64,000 bases of DNA from SAR116 cluster alpha proteobacterium HIMB100 (GTDB lineage Bacteria > Pseudomonadota > Alphaproteobacteria > Puniceispirillales > Puniceispirillaceae): assembly GCA_000238815.2 (NCBI GenBank), contig AFXB01000010.1, forward strand, positions 934,501 to 998,500, read 5' to 3'. The notes under the pieces are model-generated. The model made no database searches. It was given only the letters and a program-made list of their open reading frames with translations, and was not told the DNA's origin. Made by a program: the position numbers and the translations under genes. Shown piece after piece: positions 44,623 through 54,935 of this stretch. Positions within the stretch are counted from its first letter, which is position 1. Every line of letters begins with the position of its first letter.

Positions 44623-45228
44623 ATGGCTTTCGAACTACCTGAACTGCCTTATGCTTATGATGCTCTTGCCGCAGGCGGTATGAGCCAGGAAACCATGGAA
44701 TTTCACCATGATCTGCATCACAAAGCTTATGTTGATAATGGCAATAAGCTGATTGCGGGGACTGAGTGGGAAAACAGCTCACTTGAACAGATTATTACCG
44801 GAACCTATCAGTCAGGTGCGGTTGCCCAGAATGGCATCTTCAATAACGCCTCCCAGCATTGGAATCATATCCAGTTCTGGGAAATGATGGGCCCGTCAGG
44901 CCGGCAAATGCCGTCTGAGCTGGACGCAGCGTTGAATGCTCAGTTCGGATCTATTGACGCGTTCAAAGAACAATTTGTTGCAGCTGGTGTAGGCCAGTTT
45001 GGTTCTGGCTGGTGCTGGCTGGTCCAGAATGCAGATGGCAGCCTGGCGATCACCAAAACAGAAAATGGCGTGAACCCGCTATGTTTTGGCCAGACCGCAT
45101 TATTGGGATGTGATGTATGGGAACATTCCTACTATATCGATTTCAGAAACAAACGCCCGGCTTACCTGACTAATTTCCTGGACAATCTGGTGAATTGGGA
45201 AAATGTTGCTGCACGGATGGCAGGCTGA
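44623..45228 (+). CDS. sodB: Superoxide dismutase, iron type
   Basis: A 201-residue cytoplasmic Fe/Mn superoxide dismutase. Metal ligands are the His in EFHHDLHHKAYVDN (about residue 27), His in ASQHWNHIQFW (about residue 74), and Asp/His in DVWEHSYYIDFRNKRPAYL. The Gln in NNASQHWNH and the overall pattern favour iron as cofactor. AAGGAGATAAAG precedes the ATG. A strong intrinsic terminator follows, so it is transcribed alone. Confidence 0.96.
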   Translation: MAFELPELPYAYDALAAGGMSQETMEFHHDLHHKAYVDNGNKLIAGTEWENSSLEQIITGTYQSGAVAQNGIFNNASQHWNHIQFWEMMGPSGRQMPSELDAALNAQFGSIDAFKEQFVAAGVGQFGSGWCWLVQNADGSLAITKTENGVNPLCFGQTALLGCDVWEHSYYIDFRNKRPAYLTNFLDNLVNWENVAARMAG

Positions 45229-45264
45229 TCTGTCTGCTGTATAGCAGCCTTTATCTGAATCCTG

Positions 45265-45295
45265 GCCCTGCCGGTTGCGGCAGGGCTTTTTTTTT
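45265..45295 (+). terminator. Rho-independent terminator of sodB
   Basis: GCCCTGCC (45265-45272) pairs exactly with GGCAGGGC (45279-45286) around GGTTGC, followed by nine T. It is the clearest terminator in the window. Confidence 0.93.
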
Positions 45296-45425
45296 CGCGC
45301 CATGCCGCGGTCTGATTCTGGCCAAAATTTGGTCTGCAAATCACCGTATTTATCGCAAATCTTAATCAGCGTAAGATAGGGGCATCTGTGTATACACGGA
45401 TAATAAGAAAGAAAGGACCACTTCT

Positions 45426-45653
45426 ATGGCAATGATTGTGCTCACGATTGCGATTTTAACCGGGGTTTCCACACCGCAATATAAAGAATACGCTAAACAT
45501 TCAAACGGCAATGCTGACTATATGGTTGGCTACGTTGCCCCCTGCAATACCGGGCTTCGCGATTCAGGCTATGCACTTGCCCCGACCCGCTTTGTCTTGT
45601 TCAAGCAAAAGCCACTGGATGATGAAGCTTCAGGCCCGGTCTGCGATGAATAA
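45426..45653 (+). CDS. Small protein of unknown function (75 residues)
   Basis: A short gene with its own ribosome-binding site, GAAAGGACC, and its own space between a terminator and the convergent argG. The product starts with a hydrophobic stretch (MAMIVLTIAILTGVSTPQ) that could be a signal peptide or an anchor, and has two Cys (about residues 40 and 73) that could form a disulfide outside. I do not recognise the family. A perfect palindrome, GTGTATACAC (45388-45397), lies 29 bases before the start and may control it. Confidence 0.55.
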   Translation: MAMIVLTIAILTGVSTPQYKEYAKHSNGNADYMVGYVAPCNTGLRDSGYALAPTRFVLFKQKPLDDEASGPVCDE

Positions 45654-45678
45654 GCGCTGATTTTGCTGGGCTGCTGAC

Positions 45679-46905
45679 CTATGGCATTAATTTGCGGCGT
45701 GCTGATTCCAGCACCCGCAACCGCAGGGCGTTCAGCCGGATAAAGCCATGCGCGTCATGATGATCATAATCCGCCGCACCTTCTTCAAAAGTCACCAGCT
45801 CTTCTGAATATAATGAATTTGGCGATGTGCGCCCGGTGATGATCACATTACCCTTATACAGCTTCAGCTGTACCTCGCCATTCACCATATGCTGGCAGTT
45901 ATCAATTGCGGCCTGCAGCATTTCGCGTTCTGGTGAGAACCAGAACCCGTTATAGACCAGCTCGGCATAACGCGGCATCAGCTCATCTTTTAAATGTGCT
46001 GCGCCTCTGTCGAGGGTGATCGATTCAATGGCCCGGCGCGCCGCCAGCAAGACTGTGCCGCCCGGGGTTTCGTAAATGCCTCTGGACTTCATGCCAACAA
46101 ATCTGTTTTCTACCAGATCAAGCCGGCCCACAGCATTTTCGCCGCCCAGCCGGTTTAATTCAGTGAGTAGGGTGGCTGGTGACATGCTGACATTATTGAT
46201 CGCAACCGGATCGCCGCCTTTAAAGGTTATTGAAATTTCGGTGGCGGTATCAGGGGCCGCCTCTGGCGAGACAGTGCGCGAAAACACATAATCTTCAGGC
46301 GCAATCGCTGGATCCTCTAAAACCTTTCCTTCTGCTGAAATATGCAGCAGATTTGCATCCACACTGAACGGGGCCTCACCGCGTTTGTCTTTTGGCACGG
46401 GAATCTGGTTGGCTTCGGCATAGGCGATCAGCTTGGTCCGCGAGGCCAGGTCCCATTCCCGCCAGGGTGCGATCACCTTAATATCAGGCTGCAGCGCATA
46501 ATAGCCCAGCTCAAAACGGACCTGATCATTGCCTTTGCCGGTCGCCCCATGAGAGACCGCATCAGCGCCGACTTCCCGGGCGATCTCGATCTGGCGTTTG
46601 GCGATCAGGGGCCGGGCAATTGATGTGCCCAACAGATACAGCCCCTCATAAAGCGCGTTTGCCCTGAACATCGGGAACACATAATCAGACACAAATTCTT
46701 CGCGTAAATCTTCGATATAAATCTGTTTGATGCCTAATAGCTTTGCTTTTTCGCGGGCAGGGTCAATATCCTCACCCTGGCCCAGATCAGCTGTAAATGT
46801 CACCACCTCGCATGCATAGGTTTCCTGCAGCCACTTCAGAATCACTGAGGTGTCAAGGCCGCCTGAATAGGCCAGAACAACTTTCTTTACCTTATCGCCT
46901 GACAT
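45679..46905 (-). CDS. argG: Argininosuccinate synthase
   Basis: A 408-residue enzyme that joins citrulline and aspartate using ATP in arginine synthesis. It has the N-type ATP pyrophosphatase loop [19 protein letters not shown] (about residues 8-26), the substrate segment [15 protein letters not shown] and [14 protein letters not shown]. Length is typical. It is transcribed alone here. Confidence 0.97.
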   Translation of the reverse strand: MSGDKVKKVVLAYSGGLDTSVILKWLQETYACEVVTFTADLGQGEDIDPAREKAKLLGIKQIYIEDLREEFVSDYVFPMFRANALYEGLYLLGTSIARPLIAKRQIEIAREVGADAVSHGATGKGNDQVRFELGYYALQPDIKVIAPWREWDLASRTKLIAYAEANQIPVPKDKRGEAPFSVDANLLHISAEGKVLEDPAIAPEDYVFSRTVSPEAAPDTATEISITFKGGDPVAINNVSMSPATLLTELNRLGGENAVGRLDLVENRFVGMKSRGIYETPGGTVLLAARRAIESITLDRGAAHLKDELMPRYAELVYNGFWFSPEREMLQAAIDNCQHMVNGEVQLKLYKGNVIITGRTSPNSLYSEELVTFEEGAADYDHHDAHGFIRLNALRLRVLESARRKLMP

Positions 46906-47023
46906 GTTGCTGTCTCCTTATTCCTGATCATACAGCCTGCGGGTTTGCGTGTTGCGCCCTTCTTAGCAGAAAACAGCCAGCCAGAGGAACCGCTTTTTAC
47001 CCCGATATATGATGAGCCGAGGC

Positions 47024-49606
47024 TCAGAGCGTTTCCCGCAAATAAGACGCAGGCCGGAAGGACAGGCTGCGCATTGCCCCAATCAGCCCTAAAATGGTGG
47101 TCACAGCAGCGCCAATAAAGGCTGTAGATAAAATCAGCGGCAGATTAAAGATAAAGTCAGACTTGATGAATAAGACGATCAATGACCAGCTTACGGCTGT
47201 GCCGATCACACAGGCCACCAGCGCGGTCAGGATACCCAGCAATGCATATTCAAACAGCCAGGACAGAATAATATCCAGCCGCCGTGCGCCCAACACTTTC
47301 AGGATAATGGAATCAGAAATACGCTGCGCTTCGGATGTGGCCACACTTCCCGCCAGCACCGCCAGCCCCGATAACAGCGTCACAGCAGCGGTCAGCTGGA
47401 TGGCATTGCCCAGCAGATTCAGTACTTTTTCAACTGTGCTGACCGCCTGGCGGACGGACAAAGCCGAAATGTTGCTGAATTCTGTGGTCACTGCCTGTTC
47501 AATATCTGATGCGGCCTGATCTGAAGCTGATTTTGTGGTCGCGATCCAGCTATGCGGGGCGTTATCCAGAATGCCAGGTGACATAATGAACACAAAATTA
47601 ATCTGGAAACTTTCCCAGGCGACCTCACGTGTGTTGGCAATTTCGCCGGTGATCTCCCGCCCCAGAATATTCAAACTCACCTGATCGCCGATTGCCAGGC
47701 CAAAATCCTCGGCCATTTCATCTGTCACTGATAATAAGGGCGGGCCTGTATAATCAGATGGCCACCAGCTTCCTTTGACAATCTTGCCCCCTTCTGGCGG
47801 GGTTGCCTGCCAGGTCAGGGCCCTGTCGCCGCGCAACACCCATCCGCTCTCTACATCCTTATCTATCTGGCTGGCAGGCACACCATCAAGGGCGGTTACC
47901 CGGCCCCGCAGCATAGGTGTTTTTTCAACCAGACTATCTGGTGCTTTGGCGGCCACCAGTGCCAGGAACGGATCAATCTGATCAGGCTGAATATCAATGA
48001 AAAACCAATCCGGGGCCTGGCCCTCTGCCCGGCCGTTCAGCTGGCTGATCAGATTGTGCTGGCTCGAGGTCACCGCCACCAATACAGACAGGCCCAGGCC
48101 AAAGGCAAGAATGATAGAGCGCAGTGGCGAGCCTTGCCGCGTAATGGCTGACAGCGCCAGCCGCGCAGGGATATAGCGGGGCGGTCTGACCAGCCGCAGG
48201 CCTCTTAACACCGCTTCACCAAGACCGCTGAGCAGCAACAGGCTGACCCCGGTCCCCACAAGGAAGCTGAGGGATAAAATGATATTGGCTGTGGCCAGCA
48301 AGGCCAGACCAAGCAGGCCCGCACAGCAAAGGGCCACGGCCAGTACAACCCGCTTTCCCGGCCACCCAGAGGGTGTTGAGGCCAAAGTTCTGAACAGATG
48401 TGCTGCCCGGATAAATTGGGTGCGTGACAAGGGCCAGAGCGCAAACACCAATGTCGTCAGCAAACCAAAGGCACCGGCAATGGCTAACGGTCGCGGATAT
48501 AAAGTTGGCGCCAGCGGCACATTCACATAACCAGAAAATAACTCTGCTGTCAGAAACGGAGTCAGTCCGGCCAGCACCAGGCCAGCGGCAATGCCTAGGC
48601 TGGCCATCGCCAGGACCTGCAGCATATACACCCTGAAAATCAGGCGTGAGGTTGCCCCCACACATTTCAAGGTAGCGATCACCGTCATCCGGCTCTGCAG
48701 CCAGGCACGGACTGCCCCGCTGACCCCCAGACCGCCAATCAGCAGCGCGGTCAGGCTGACTAGCATTAAAAACAGCTCAGCCCGTTCTATGAACCGCTCA
48801 AACCCGCCTGCTGCTGCATCTGTCTGGCGCAGGCGTACATGGCTGTTTTCAACAGCTTCCGCAAGGCGGCTTGTCAGTTGATCCAGCTGGCTAGTCTGTT
48901 TCATTATGGCCCGATGCCGGTAGGTGATAAAGGCACCTTCCTGTTGCAGGCCCGATGCTTTCAATGTCGCTGTGCTGACCAGAAGACGTGGCCCGAAGCT
49001 GACAAAGCTGATCGCCTGATCAGGTTCTGATTCAAGCGTGGCGGTGATGGTCACTGAAATGTCACCCAGGGTCGCCCTATCGCCGACAGCCAGGCCGGTT
49101 GTGCGTAACAGGGCTGGATCAACAACAGCCCCAAATCCGTCTAATGCGCGCGCTAAGGGTTGTGTCGGTGCCAGCTCAACCGTACCCACCAGAGGGTAGG
49201 CCTCATCTACCGCCTTCAGCTCCACCAGCTTGCGCTCTTGCCGTGCTGTCTGTGCTGCAGCTGTGCCCAGCATAGCGCGCATCTGAACAATCTGGGATGT
49301 ATCTGCCTGCTGTCTGACCATCGCCAGCAGCTCATCATCTGGCGCAAGGTGCAGGCTGGACAGTTCAAAATCACCGCCCAGAAGCGTACGCGCATTATCA
49401 GCGATGCCGGTCCGCATTGATTCAGCAACAGACCCCACCGCGCCGATCGCCGCCACCCCCAACATCAGGGCGGCCAGAAAAATCCGGAACCGCATCACAG
49501 AATGGCGCAGCTCGCATCTGGCAAACTGCCAGGCCAGGGCCCAGCTGTCATTATGCGGATTTTGAGGCAGTGTCACGGCCTGCTGATGGGGTTCTGACAA
49601 GGGCAT
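47024..49606 (-). CDS. ABC transporter permease, YbbP/FtsX-type
   Basis: An 860-residue membrane protein with the MacB/FtsX-type layout: an N-terminal helix (about residues 39-60), a large periplasmic domain, three helices (about 265-400), four further central helices (about 415-510), a second periplasmic domain, and three C-terminal helices (about 735-850). It pairs with the ATPase gene 30 bases upstream on the same strand. YbbAP-TesA systems are thought to extract or export hydrophobic compounds from the membrane; the substrate here is unknown. Confidence 0.9.
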   Translation of the reverse strand: MPLSEPHQQAVTLPQNPHNDSWALAWQFARCELRHSVMRFRIFLAALMLGVAAIGAVGSVAESMRTGIADNARTLLGGDFELSSLHLAPDDELLAMVRQQADTSQIVQMRAMLGTAAAQTARQERKLVELKAVDEAYPLVGTVELAPTQPLARALDGFGAVVDPALLRTTGLAVGDRATLGDISVTITATLESEPDQAISFVSFGPRLLVSTATLKASGLQQEGAFITYRHRAIMKQTSQLDQLTSRLAEAVENSHVRLRQTDAAAGGFERFIERAELFLMLVSLTALLIGGLGVSGAVRAWLQSRMTVIATLKCVGATSRLIFRVYMLQVLAMASLGIAAGLVLAGLTPFLTAELFSGYVNVPLAPTLYPRPLAIAGAFGLLTTLVFALWPLSRTQFIRAAHLFRTLASTPSGWPGKRVVLAVALCCAGLLGLALLATANIILSLSFLVGTGVSLLLLSGLGEAVLRGLRLVRPPRYIPARLALSAITRQGSPLRSIILAFGLGLSVLVAVTSSQHNLISQLNGRAEGQAPDWFFIDIQPDQIDPFLALVAAKAPDSLVEKTPMLRGRVTALDGVPASQIDKDVESGWVLRGDRALTWQATPPEGGKIVKGSWWPSDYTGPPLLSVTDEMAEDFGLAIGDQVSLNILGREITGEIANTREVAWESFQINFVFIMSPGILDNAPHSWIATTKSASDQAASDIEQAVTTEFSNISALSVRQAVSTVEKVLNLLGNAIQLTAAVTLLSGLAVLAGSVATSEAQRISDSIILKVLGARRLDIILSWLFEYALLGILTALVACVIGTAVSWSLIVLFIKSDFIFNLPLILSTAFIGAAVTTILGLIGAMRSLSFRPASYLRETL

Positions 49607-49636
49607 ATCTTCAGACCTTATGTTTGATGAAACGCT

Positions 49637-50383
49637 TTATTCTGCAGGGCCGGCCAGGCGGTCATCGACCAGCCGGCCATCTGCCATATGTAACAGCCGT
49701 TCACATTGCCCGGCCAACGCCTCATCATGTGTTATAAGCACAAGCGCGGCCTCCACACTTTTTGCAGCGGCGAATAATTGGGTGATCACCTGCTGGCCTG
49801 TGGCACTGTCCAGATTGCCTGTCGGCTCATCAGCCAGCAGAATTTTCGGCCGCGGGGCAATTGCCCGGGCAATCGCCACACGCTGCTGCTCACCACCAGA
49901 CAGCTGGTTGGGAAGATGATTCAGCCGATGCCCTAGACCAAGTGCTGACAAAGCTTCACTGGCTTTGCTCTTGGCATCAGCCTGGCCTGACAGCTCCAGC
50001 GGCACCGCCACATTCTGCAAGGCGGTCATTGACGGGATCAGCCGGAACGCCTGAAACACAATGCCCACATTATCGCGGCGCAGCCCGGCCAGGCTGTCTT
50101 CATTCAACTGTGTTGTGTCCTGGCCTGTCAGTATCGCTTGTCCTGAACTCAGCGCTTCCAGGCCAGACATCACCATCAGCAGGCTTGTTTTGCCTGCACC
50201 TGACGGGCCGACCACGGCCACATGCTGCCCGCCCGGGATGGTCAGGTTGATCCCCTTCAGAATATCTGTTGTGCCTGACTGGCTGCGCAGGCGCAGCCAT
50301 GCATCTTTCAGCTCAATAACAGCTGATCGCTGGTTGGCTTGATTTGACGGTGCTGACGCATTATCTCTGGCTGGTGAGGGCAT
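49637..50383 (-). CDS. ABC transporter ATP-binding protein, YbbA-type
   Basis: A 248-residue ATPase of the LolD/MacB class. It has Walker [12 protein letters not shown] (about residues 59-69), the Q-loop near [13 protein letters not shown], signature [15 protein letters not shown], Walker [13 protein letters not shown] and the H-loop ITHDEAL. It is co-transcribed with the YbbP-like permease and is divergent from the esterase gene tesA, the arrangement found in many proteobacteria. Confidence 0.93.
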   Translation of the reverse strand: MPSPARDNASAPSNQANQRSAVIELKDAWLRLRSQSGTTDILKGINLTIPGGQHVAVVGPSGAGKTSLLMVMSGLEALSSGQAILTGQDTTQLNEDSLAGLRRDNVGIVFQAFRLIPSMTALQNVAVPLELSGQADAKSKASEALSALGLGHRLNHLPNQLSGGEQQRVAIARAIAPRPKILLADEPTGNLDSATGQQVITQLFAAAKSVEAALVLITHDEALAGQCERLLHMADGRLVDDRLAGPAE

Positions 50384-50500
50384 CCCGTAATCCTGTGCTG
50401 TGCTATGTAAGTCTGGTTGAGGGGAAAGACAGTTAAAATGACTGACGGCCCTTTTGGTCTATATGGGCGTCACAGGCAGGTCTGCCAAGGCAGGGTGAAC

Positions 50501-51154
50501 ATGTTTTCTGCGAAAAATTTTTGTCAAGCCAGTGCTCAACGGCTGCTGACTTTTGCGGCCGCGGCGGTGATGCTGATGGCCAGCCTGTCTGGTGCTGCGG
50601 CCCAGCAAAAATTAATGGTTTATGGGGATTCGCTTGTTGCGGGCTATGGGCTTGATGCGGGGCTTGGGTTTCCAGAACAGCTGCAATCAGCCCTTACTGC
50701 TGCGGGACGGGACATCAGGGTGCTGAATGCAGGCGTGTCTGGTGACACGACCGCTGGTGGTCTGGCCCGTCTTGACTGGGCCCTTGCTGATCGGCCGGAT
50801 GCAATCATTATTGTGCTGGGCGGCAATGATTTATTGCGCGGGCTGAACCCTGCACAAACCCGAGATAATCTGCGGGCTATGCTGACACGCCTGCGCATGC
50901 AGGACATTGCGGTATTGTTGTGCGGTATGCTGGCCCCGGTCAATCTTGGCCCGGACTACAGACAACAATTCGATTCTATATATCCTGATCTGGCCACAGA
51001 ATTTGGCCTCGAGCTTTATCCGTTTTTTCTGGAAGGGGTGGCGCTTAACCCCCGCTTAAATCTGCTGGACGGGCTGCACCCGAATACACAAGGGGTGGCT
51101 GCAATCACCACGAATATTCTGCCTTATGTTACCCGTCTTCTGGATAAGGAATGA
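50501..51154 (+). CDS. tesA: Secreted SGNH/GDSL esterase, TesA-like
   Basis: A 217-residue periplasmic lipase/lysophospholipase. After a signal peptide (about residues 1-35, ending AAA) comes the nucleophile block VYGDSLVAGYGL, then Gly in NAGVSGDTTAGG, Asn in GGNDLLRG and the DGLHPN catalytic Asp-His pair. The ATG at 50501 gives the signal peptide directly; longer frames (50417, 50438) only add residues ahead of it. It probably works with the divergent YbbAP transporter. Confidence 0.92.
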   Translation: MFSAKNFCQASAQRLLTFAAAAVMLMASLSGAAAQQKLMVYGDSLVAGYGLDAGLGFPEQLQSALTAAGRDIRVLNAGVSGDTTAGGLARLDWALADRPDAIIIVLGGNDLLRGLNPAQTRDNLRAMLTRLRMQDIAVLLCGMLAPVNLGPDYRQQFDSIYPDLATEFGLELYPFFLEGVALNPRLNLLDGLHPNTQGVAAITTNILPYVTRLLDKE

Positions 51155-51630
51155 CCAATATGACCCGGCCTGACGAGACCGCAAACCGCCTTGCTTCTGA
51201 CGGCCCTGCTCTGGCCCGCATTCTGGGCTATGCCGGGGCGATACCGTTTTTGGGATGCGGTTTTGCGGGCTTGTCGGGCGCTGATATAGCCGGATTTGAC
51301 CCTGCTCGTCTGCTAATCAGCTATGCGGCGGTTATTCTCAGCTTCTTGGGCGGGCTGCATTGGGGGCGGGTGGCCTCTGCTGCTGTCCCTGACCGGTCAG
51401 CTGGCCTGTGGCTGATCTGGTCTGTCCTCCCGTCTTTAATTGGCTGGGCGGCGTTGTTATTGCCTGTTTATCTGGCGGCCATTATGCTGGCGGCCTGTTT
51501 TCTGGCTGCCCTGATGATTGACCTCAAGCTGATCGCTCAGCAGAGATGGGCAGCCTGGATGCACAGACTGCGGCTGCACCTCACTGTGGTGGCCACAGCC
51601 AGCCTGTTCAGTATCTATATCTGGGGGTAG
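51151..51630 (+). CDS. DUF3429 family membrane protein
   Basis: A 159-residue protein with four to five membrane helices and the DUF3429 patterns ILGYAGAIPFLG and VILSFLGGLHWG (about residues 69-80). The function of the family is unknown. It overlaps tesA by four bases (ATGA) and is probably made from the same mRNA. It ends four bases from the convergent anti-sigma gene. Confidence 0.82.
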   Translation: MTNMTRPDETANRLASDGPALARILGYAGAIPFLGCGFAGLSGADIAGFDPARLLISYAAVILSFLGGLHWGRVASAAVPDRSAGLWLIWSVLPSLIGWAALLLPVYLAAIMLAACFLAALMIDLKLIAQQRWAAWMHRLRLHLTVVATASLFSIYIWG

Positions 51631-51633
51631 GGC

Positions 51634-52299
51634 TCAGTTCACCAGCAGGTTCAGAACACGGCCAATCGGACCGGTCAGCCTGATCTGACCCTCATTCACG
51701 GCATAGACGATACATTCACCATCATCATCTGCAACAGGCTGATGCTCGCCACCGGCTTCTTGTATCGAAATATCACCAGGGCTATAGCTGCCGGTCTCAT
51801 CCGTAAAACCGCCAGACAGAACCAGCGTGACTTCTGCGCCTGTATGGGTATGAATAGGCACGGCTGTCCCCGGGGCGATGCGATAAATTTTCGCCTGACC
51901 GCCGCTTTCGCCAAAATCGATATCGGCTTCCATGATACCGATACCTGCGCGCCGCCAGCTTTTCTTGCAATCTGCAGATGGCACATAATTGGCAACCGGA
52001 CGCGGCAGCCATTCATTGTGCGAATGTATTTTTGCGCTGTCCTTATGTGTATCTGTGTCGTGACGGCCCAGCTGAGACATCACATTTTCAAGCGCCCCTT
52101 CTGACAAAGAGACCGGCTCGCAATCTTCCAGCAGAATGCCGCCTAGCTGCATCAGCATGCGCATGGACTGGCTGCTTTCCTCATTCATCGCCAGATGGGT
52201 CTCGACCAGGATCTCAAGCGGGCGTGACAAAGCCCCTGTTGCGTAATCAAGCAACAGCGCGTCGAGGATCTGTGTGTTCAAGGTCGCCTGTTCATTCAT
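51634..52299 (-). CDS. chrR: ChrR-family anti-sigma factor with cupin domain (N-terminal zinc site degenerate)
   Basis: A 221-residue partner of the ECF sigma factor encoded just upstream (ATGA overlap). The C-terminal cupin keeps all four metal ligands, His150, His152, Glu156 and His186, with the same spacing as Rhodobacter ChrR (141, 143, 147, 177). The N-terminal sigma-binding domain aligns (LDALLLDYATGAL, ETHLAM), but of its four known zinc ligands only His35 remains; the others are Gln10, Asn39 and Ser42. ChrR releases its sigma factor on singlet oxygen or organic peroxide stress. Whether this version binds sigma without the zinc is unknown. Confidence 0.9.
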   Translation of the reverse strand: MNEQATLNTQILDALLLDYATGALSRPLEILVETHLAMNEESSQSMRMLMQLGGILLEDCEPVSLSEGALENVMSQLGRHDTDTHKDSAKIHSHNEWLPRPVANYVPSADCKKSWRRAGIGIMEADIDFGESGGQAKIYRIAPGTAVPIHTHTGAEVTLVLSGGFTDETGSYSPGDISIQEAGGEHQPVADDDGECIVYAVNEGQIRLTGPIGRVLNLLVN

Positions 52300-52958
52300 G
52301 GCTTCCAAATTCCTTCAGGCTCATCCAAATGCGCCCGTAATCTGTTCAGCGCTAGCCTAATTCGTGATTTCACCGTGCCGAGAGGGACGCCGCTCTCATC
52401 TGCGATTTCCCTGTGTGACTTTTCTTCGTAATACGCAGAAAAGATCATTTTGGCTTGCTCTTCGGGTAAATTTTTCAAAGCGTGGCGAATTTTCTTCTCT
52501 TCTTGCTGTCTGAAGACAAAAATATCGCTGGTTTCAACATCATCTGGGGCCAGACTCGGATCAGTCATATCAGGCAAAGGCCGGTTTTCGCGGCGCAGGC
52601 GGTCAATACGCTTGTTGCGGGCAATGGTGAAAATCCATGTGCTGGCGCCTGACTGGCGGACATCATATGTCTCTGCACGCCGCCAGACCATAATCATGGC
52701 TTCCTGCGCCACCTCCTCAGCCACAGATTCATCTGTGCCCAGCCGCAGCAGGAAAGATTTGATTCGCGGCGCAAAATGTTCAAATAATTCGGCAAATGCA
52801 GTACGGTCTCGTTCGCGGCCAACGCGCACGAGCAAGGTATCCCATTTTGTCAAACCTTTCGATTTGACAGGTGTATAGCCAGTTCCCATATCCCTAGTTA
52901 ACGGGACTGCCGGTGTGGTTACAAGGTTTAAATCCATTTCCGGTACGTTTTTATCCAT
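52296..52958 (-). CDS. ECF-type RNA polymerase sigma factor (ChrR-associated)
   Basis: A 220-residue sigma factor. Region 2 runs FAELFEHFAPRIKSFLLRLG to QEAMIMVWRRAETYD, with STWIFTIARNKRIDRLRREN for promoter melting and -10 recognition. Region 4 has the helix-turn-helix EKSHREIADESGVPLGTVKS. Linkage to a ChrR anti-sigma factor places it in the group typified by Rhodobacter RpoE, which responds to singlet oxygen. I took ATG 52958 with GGAAAG upstream rather than a GTG five codons earlier. Confidence 0.93.
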   Translation of the reverse strand: MDKNVPEMDLNLVTTPAVPLTRDMGTGYTPVKSKGLTKWDTLLVRVGRERDRTAFAELFEHFAPRIKSFLLRLGTDESVAEEVAQEAMIMVWRRAETYDVRQSGASTWIFTIARNKRIDRLRRENRPLPDMTDPSLAPDDVETSDIFVFRQQEEKKIRHALKNLPEEQAKMIFSAYYEEKSHREIADESGVPLGTVKSRIRLALNRLRAHLDEPEGIWKP

Positions 52959-53135
52959 TTTGACGCTTTCCACTCATCAAAAAACAAGAACCGGACATGA
53001 AATTGCCCTTTTTTCTCGGTAACTGATGCATGAAAAAGCCTTGCTCCCTGATTAAAGTTTTGCGATTCTTCACGGCGTGGGCTATGGGCCTTTTCATAAT
53101 CTGGTAAATTACGGCGTTTAAATGCGGGGAAAATC

Positions 53136-53657
53136 ATGACAGGCAGATATGTTGTCGCAGTTTTTGGTCTTTTTTTGACGGCTATGGTTCTGGGCACAGG
53201 CCCGGCCGAAGCAAAAACCGAAGAGCTGAAAGGGTTCAAAGACTGGATGGTCTATAAACAGGAAACCGGCAAAGGCCGGATCTGTTTCATGTCCAGTGTG
53301 CCGAAAAAACTGCGTGGTGATTATGAAAGGGCAAACCGCGGCGAAACCCGGGTTTTTGTGTCTCACGGACCGGGCAAGGCTGAACGGAATGTGGTGTCTG
53401 TGCTTGCCGGCTACCGCTATAAAAAACAGAGCGAGGTTGTTTTTTCCATTGATAAGAAAAAATCAACCCTCTTCACATTGGATAACCGGGCCTGGTCACA
53501 GGGACCAGAAGACGATATGAAGCTGATCGCGGCGATGAAGCGCGGCTCAAAACTGATCGTGACCGGCACATCCAGCCGTAATAACAAAACCATTGATGAA
53601 TATTCGCTTTCGGGCTTTACCGCGGCGAAATCATTTCTCGATAAAGCCTGCCCGTAA
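53136..53657 (+). CDS. Invasion-associated locus B (IalB)-like exported protein
   Basis: A 173-residue protein with a cleavable signal peptide (about residues 1-26, GPAEA) and a small domain with one conserved Cys near CFMSSVPKKL and another at the C-terminus (KACP), as in the IalB family of periplasmic or surface proteins. Function is unclear outside Bartonella. It is divergent from the sigma factor gene and may share its control. GGGGAAAATC precedes the ATG. Confidence 0.75.
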   Translation: MTGRYVVAVFGLFLTAMVLGTGPAEAKTEELKGFKDWMVYKQETGKGRICFMSSVPKKLRGDYERANRGETRVFVSHGPGKAERNVVSVLAGYRYKKQSEVVFSIDKKKSTLFTLDNRAWSQGPEDDMKLIAAMKRGSKLIVTGTSSRNNKTIDEYSLSGFTAAKSFLDKACP

Positions 53658-53689
53658 AAAGCAGGCCGCACAGATAAAGGGCAGATAAG

Positions 53690-54796
53690 GTGAACCAGAC
53701 CCTGGATCAGGCCAGAACGCCGTTATTGGGCCTGTCACTGACAGAGCTTGAAGAACAGGTCAGCCGGCTGCAATTGCCGCGGTTTCGGGCGCGTCAATTA
53801 TGGCGGTGGGTCTGGCGTCACGGCTTGACTGAATTTGCTGATATGACGGATTTGGGCAAACCTGTTCAAACGTTGTTGTCTCAGCATTTTCACGCGGACC
53901 GGCCATCTGTCACACGCCGCCAGGATTCATCAGACGGGACCATTAAATGGCTGATCAGGCTGGCTGACGGTCAGGAAGCAGAAACCGTCTATATCCCTGA
54001 TTCGGACAGGGGCACATTGTGTATTTCCTCACAAGTGGGCTGTACCTTGACCTGTTCATTCTGTCATACCGGGACCCAGCGTCTGGTCCGCAATCTCAGC
54101 GTTGATGAAATTTGTGGCCAGGTTCTGCTGGCGATGGACGAGCTGGGTGACTGGCCTGCGGGCAAGCCTGACCGGCGGCTGACTAATATTGTGCTGATGG
54201 GGATGGGGGAGCCCTTATATAATTACGATAATGTGGCCAAGGCGCTGAAAACAATTATGAGCGGCGAGGGCATTGCCTTATCAAAGCGCCGGGTGACCTT
54301 GTCGACCTCAGGCATTGTTCCGGAAATCAAAAAATGTGGTGATGAGCTGGGCGTCAATCTGGCCATTTCTTTACATGCGGTGCGGGATGATCTGCGTGAC
54401 CAGCTGGTGCCGATTAACCGCAAATATAATCTGCAGACATTGATCGACGCGGTCAGGGCCTATCCGGGCCTGTCGAACGCGCGCCGGGTGACATGGGAAT
54501 ATGTGATGCTGGCCGGTGTCAATGATTCAGAAGCAGATGCCAAAGCTTTGGTCCAGCTGATCAAAGGCATCCCCTCAAAGATCAATTTGATTCCGTTTAA
54601 TCCCTGGCCAGGCACAGATCACAGCTGTTCTAATGATGAAGCGATTGATAAATTTGCCAAAATTGTCATGAAAGCCGGCTACGCCTCACCAGTCAGAACC
54701 CCGCGCGGGCGCGACATCCTGGCTGCCTGTGGCCAGCTGAAATCTGACTCTGTTCGTCTGCGCGCTTCCCAGAGGGCTGCGGCCGGGCTGATGTGA
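53690..54796 (+). CDS. rlmN: 23S rRNA (adenine2503-C2)/tRNA A37 methyltransferase RlmN
   Basis: A 368-residue radical SAM enzyme. The cluster motif is CTLTCSFC (about residues 114-121), with a SAM-binding [12 protein letters not shown]; the catalytic Cys of the family is in AACGQLKSD near the C-terminus. It methylates A2503 of 23S rRNA and A37 of some tRNAs. The GTG at 53690, after AGATAAGG, is the best start. It follows the IalB-like gene by 32 bases. Confidence 0.96.
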   Translation: MNQTLDQARTPLLGLSLTELEEQVSRLQLPRFRARQLWRWVWRHGLTEFADMTDLGKPVQTLLSQHFHADRPSVTRRQDSSDGTIKWLIRLADGQEAETVYIPDSDRGTLCISSQVGCTLTCSFCHTGTQRLVRNLSVDEICGQVLLAMDELGDWPAGKPDRRLTNIVLMGMGEPLYNYDNVAKALKTIMSGEGIALSKRRVTLSTSGIVPEIKKCGDELGVNLAISLHAVRDDLRDQLVPINRKYNLQTLIDAVRAYPGLSNARRVTWEYVMLAGVNDSEADAKALVQLIKGIPSKINLIPFNPWPGTDHSCSNDEAIDKFAKIVMKAGYASPVRTPRGRDILAACGQLKSDSVRLRASQRAAAGLM

Positions 54797-54935
54797 CCTT
54801 TTGTCGACTGAACCGGCTGTCACTTCTACTTGAATCCAATCCCGATCATCATTAACTTAGAAGGGGTGGGGAAGAGTGATGATAACTTCTCCCCTGATTT
54901 ATGAAACCCATTTTTCATCTCAAAAGGAGCTTGAA

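Noticed and set aside
48205-48665. Minus-strand frames of 79 and 149 codons inside the YbbP-like permease
   Set aside because: They are in other frames of a convincing 860-residue membrane protein and show no motif or start signal.
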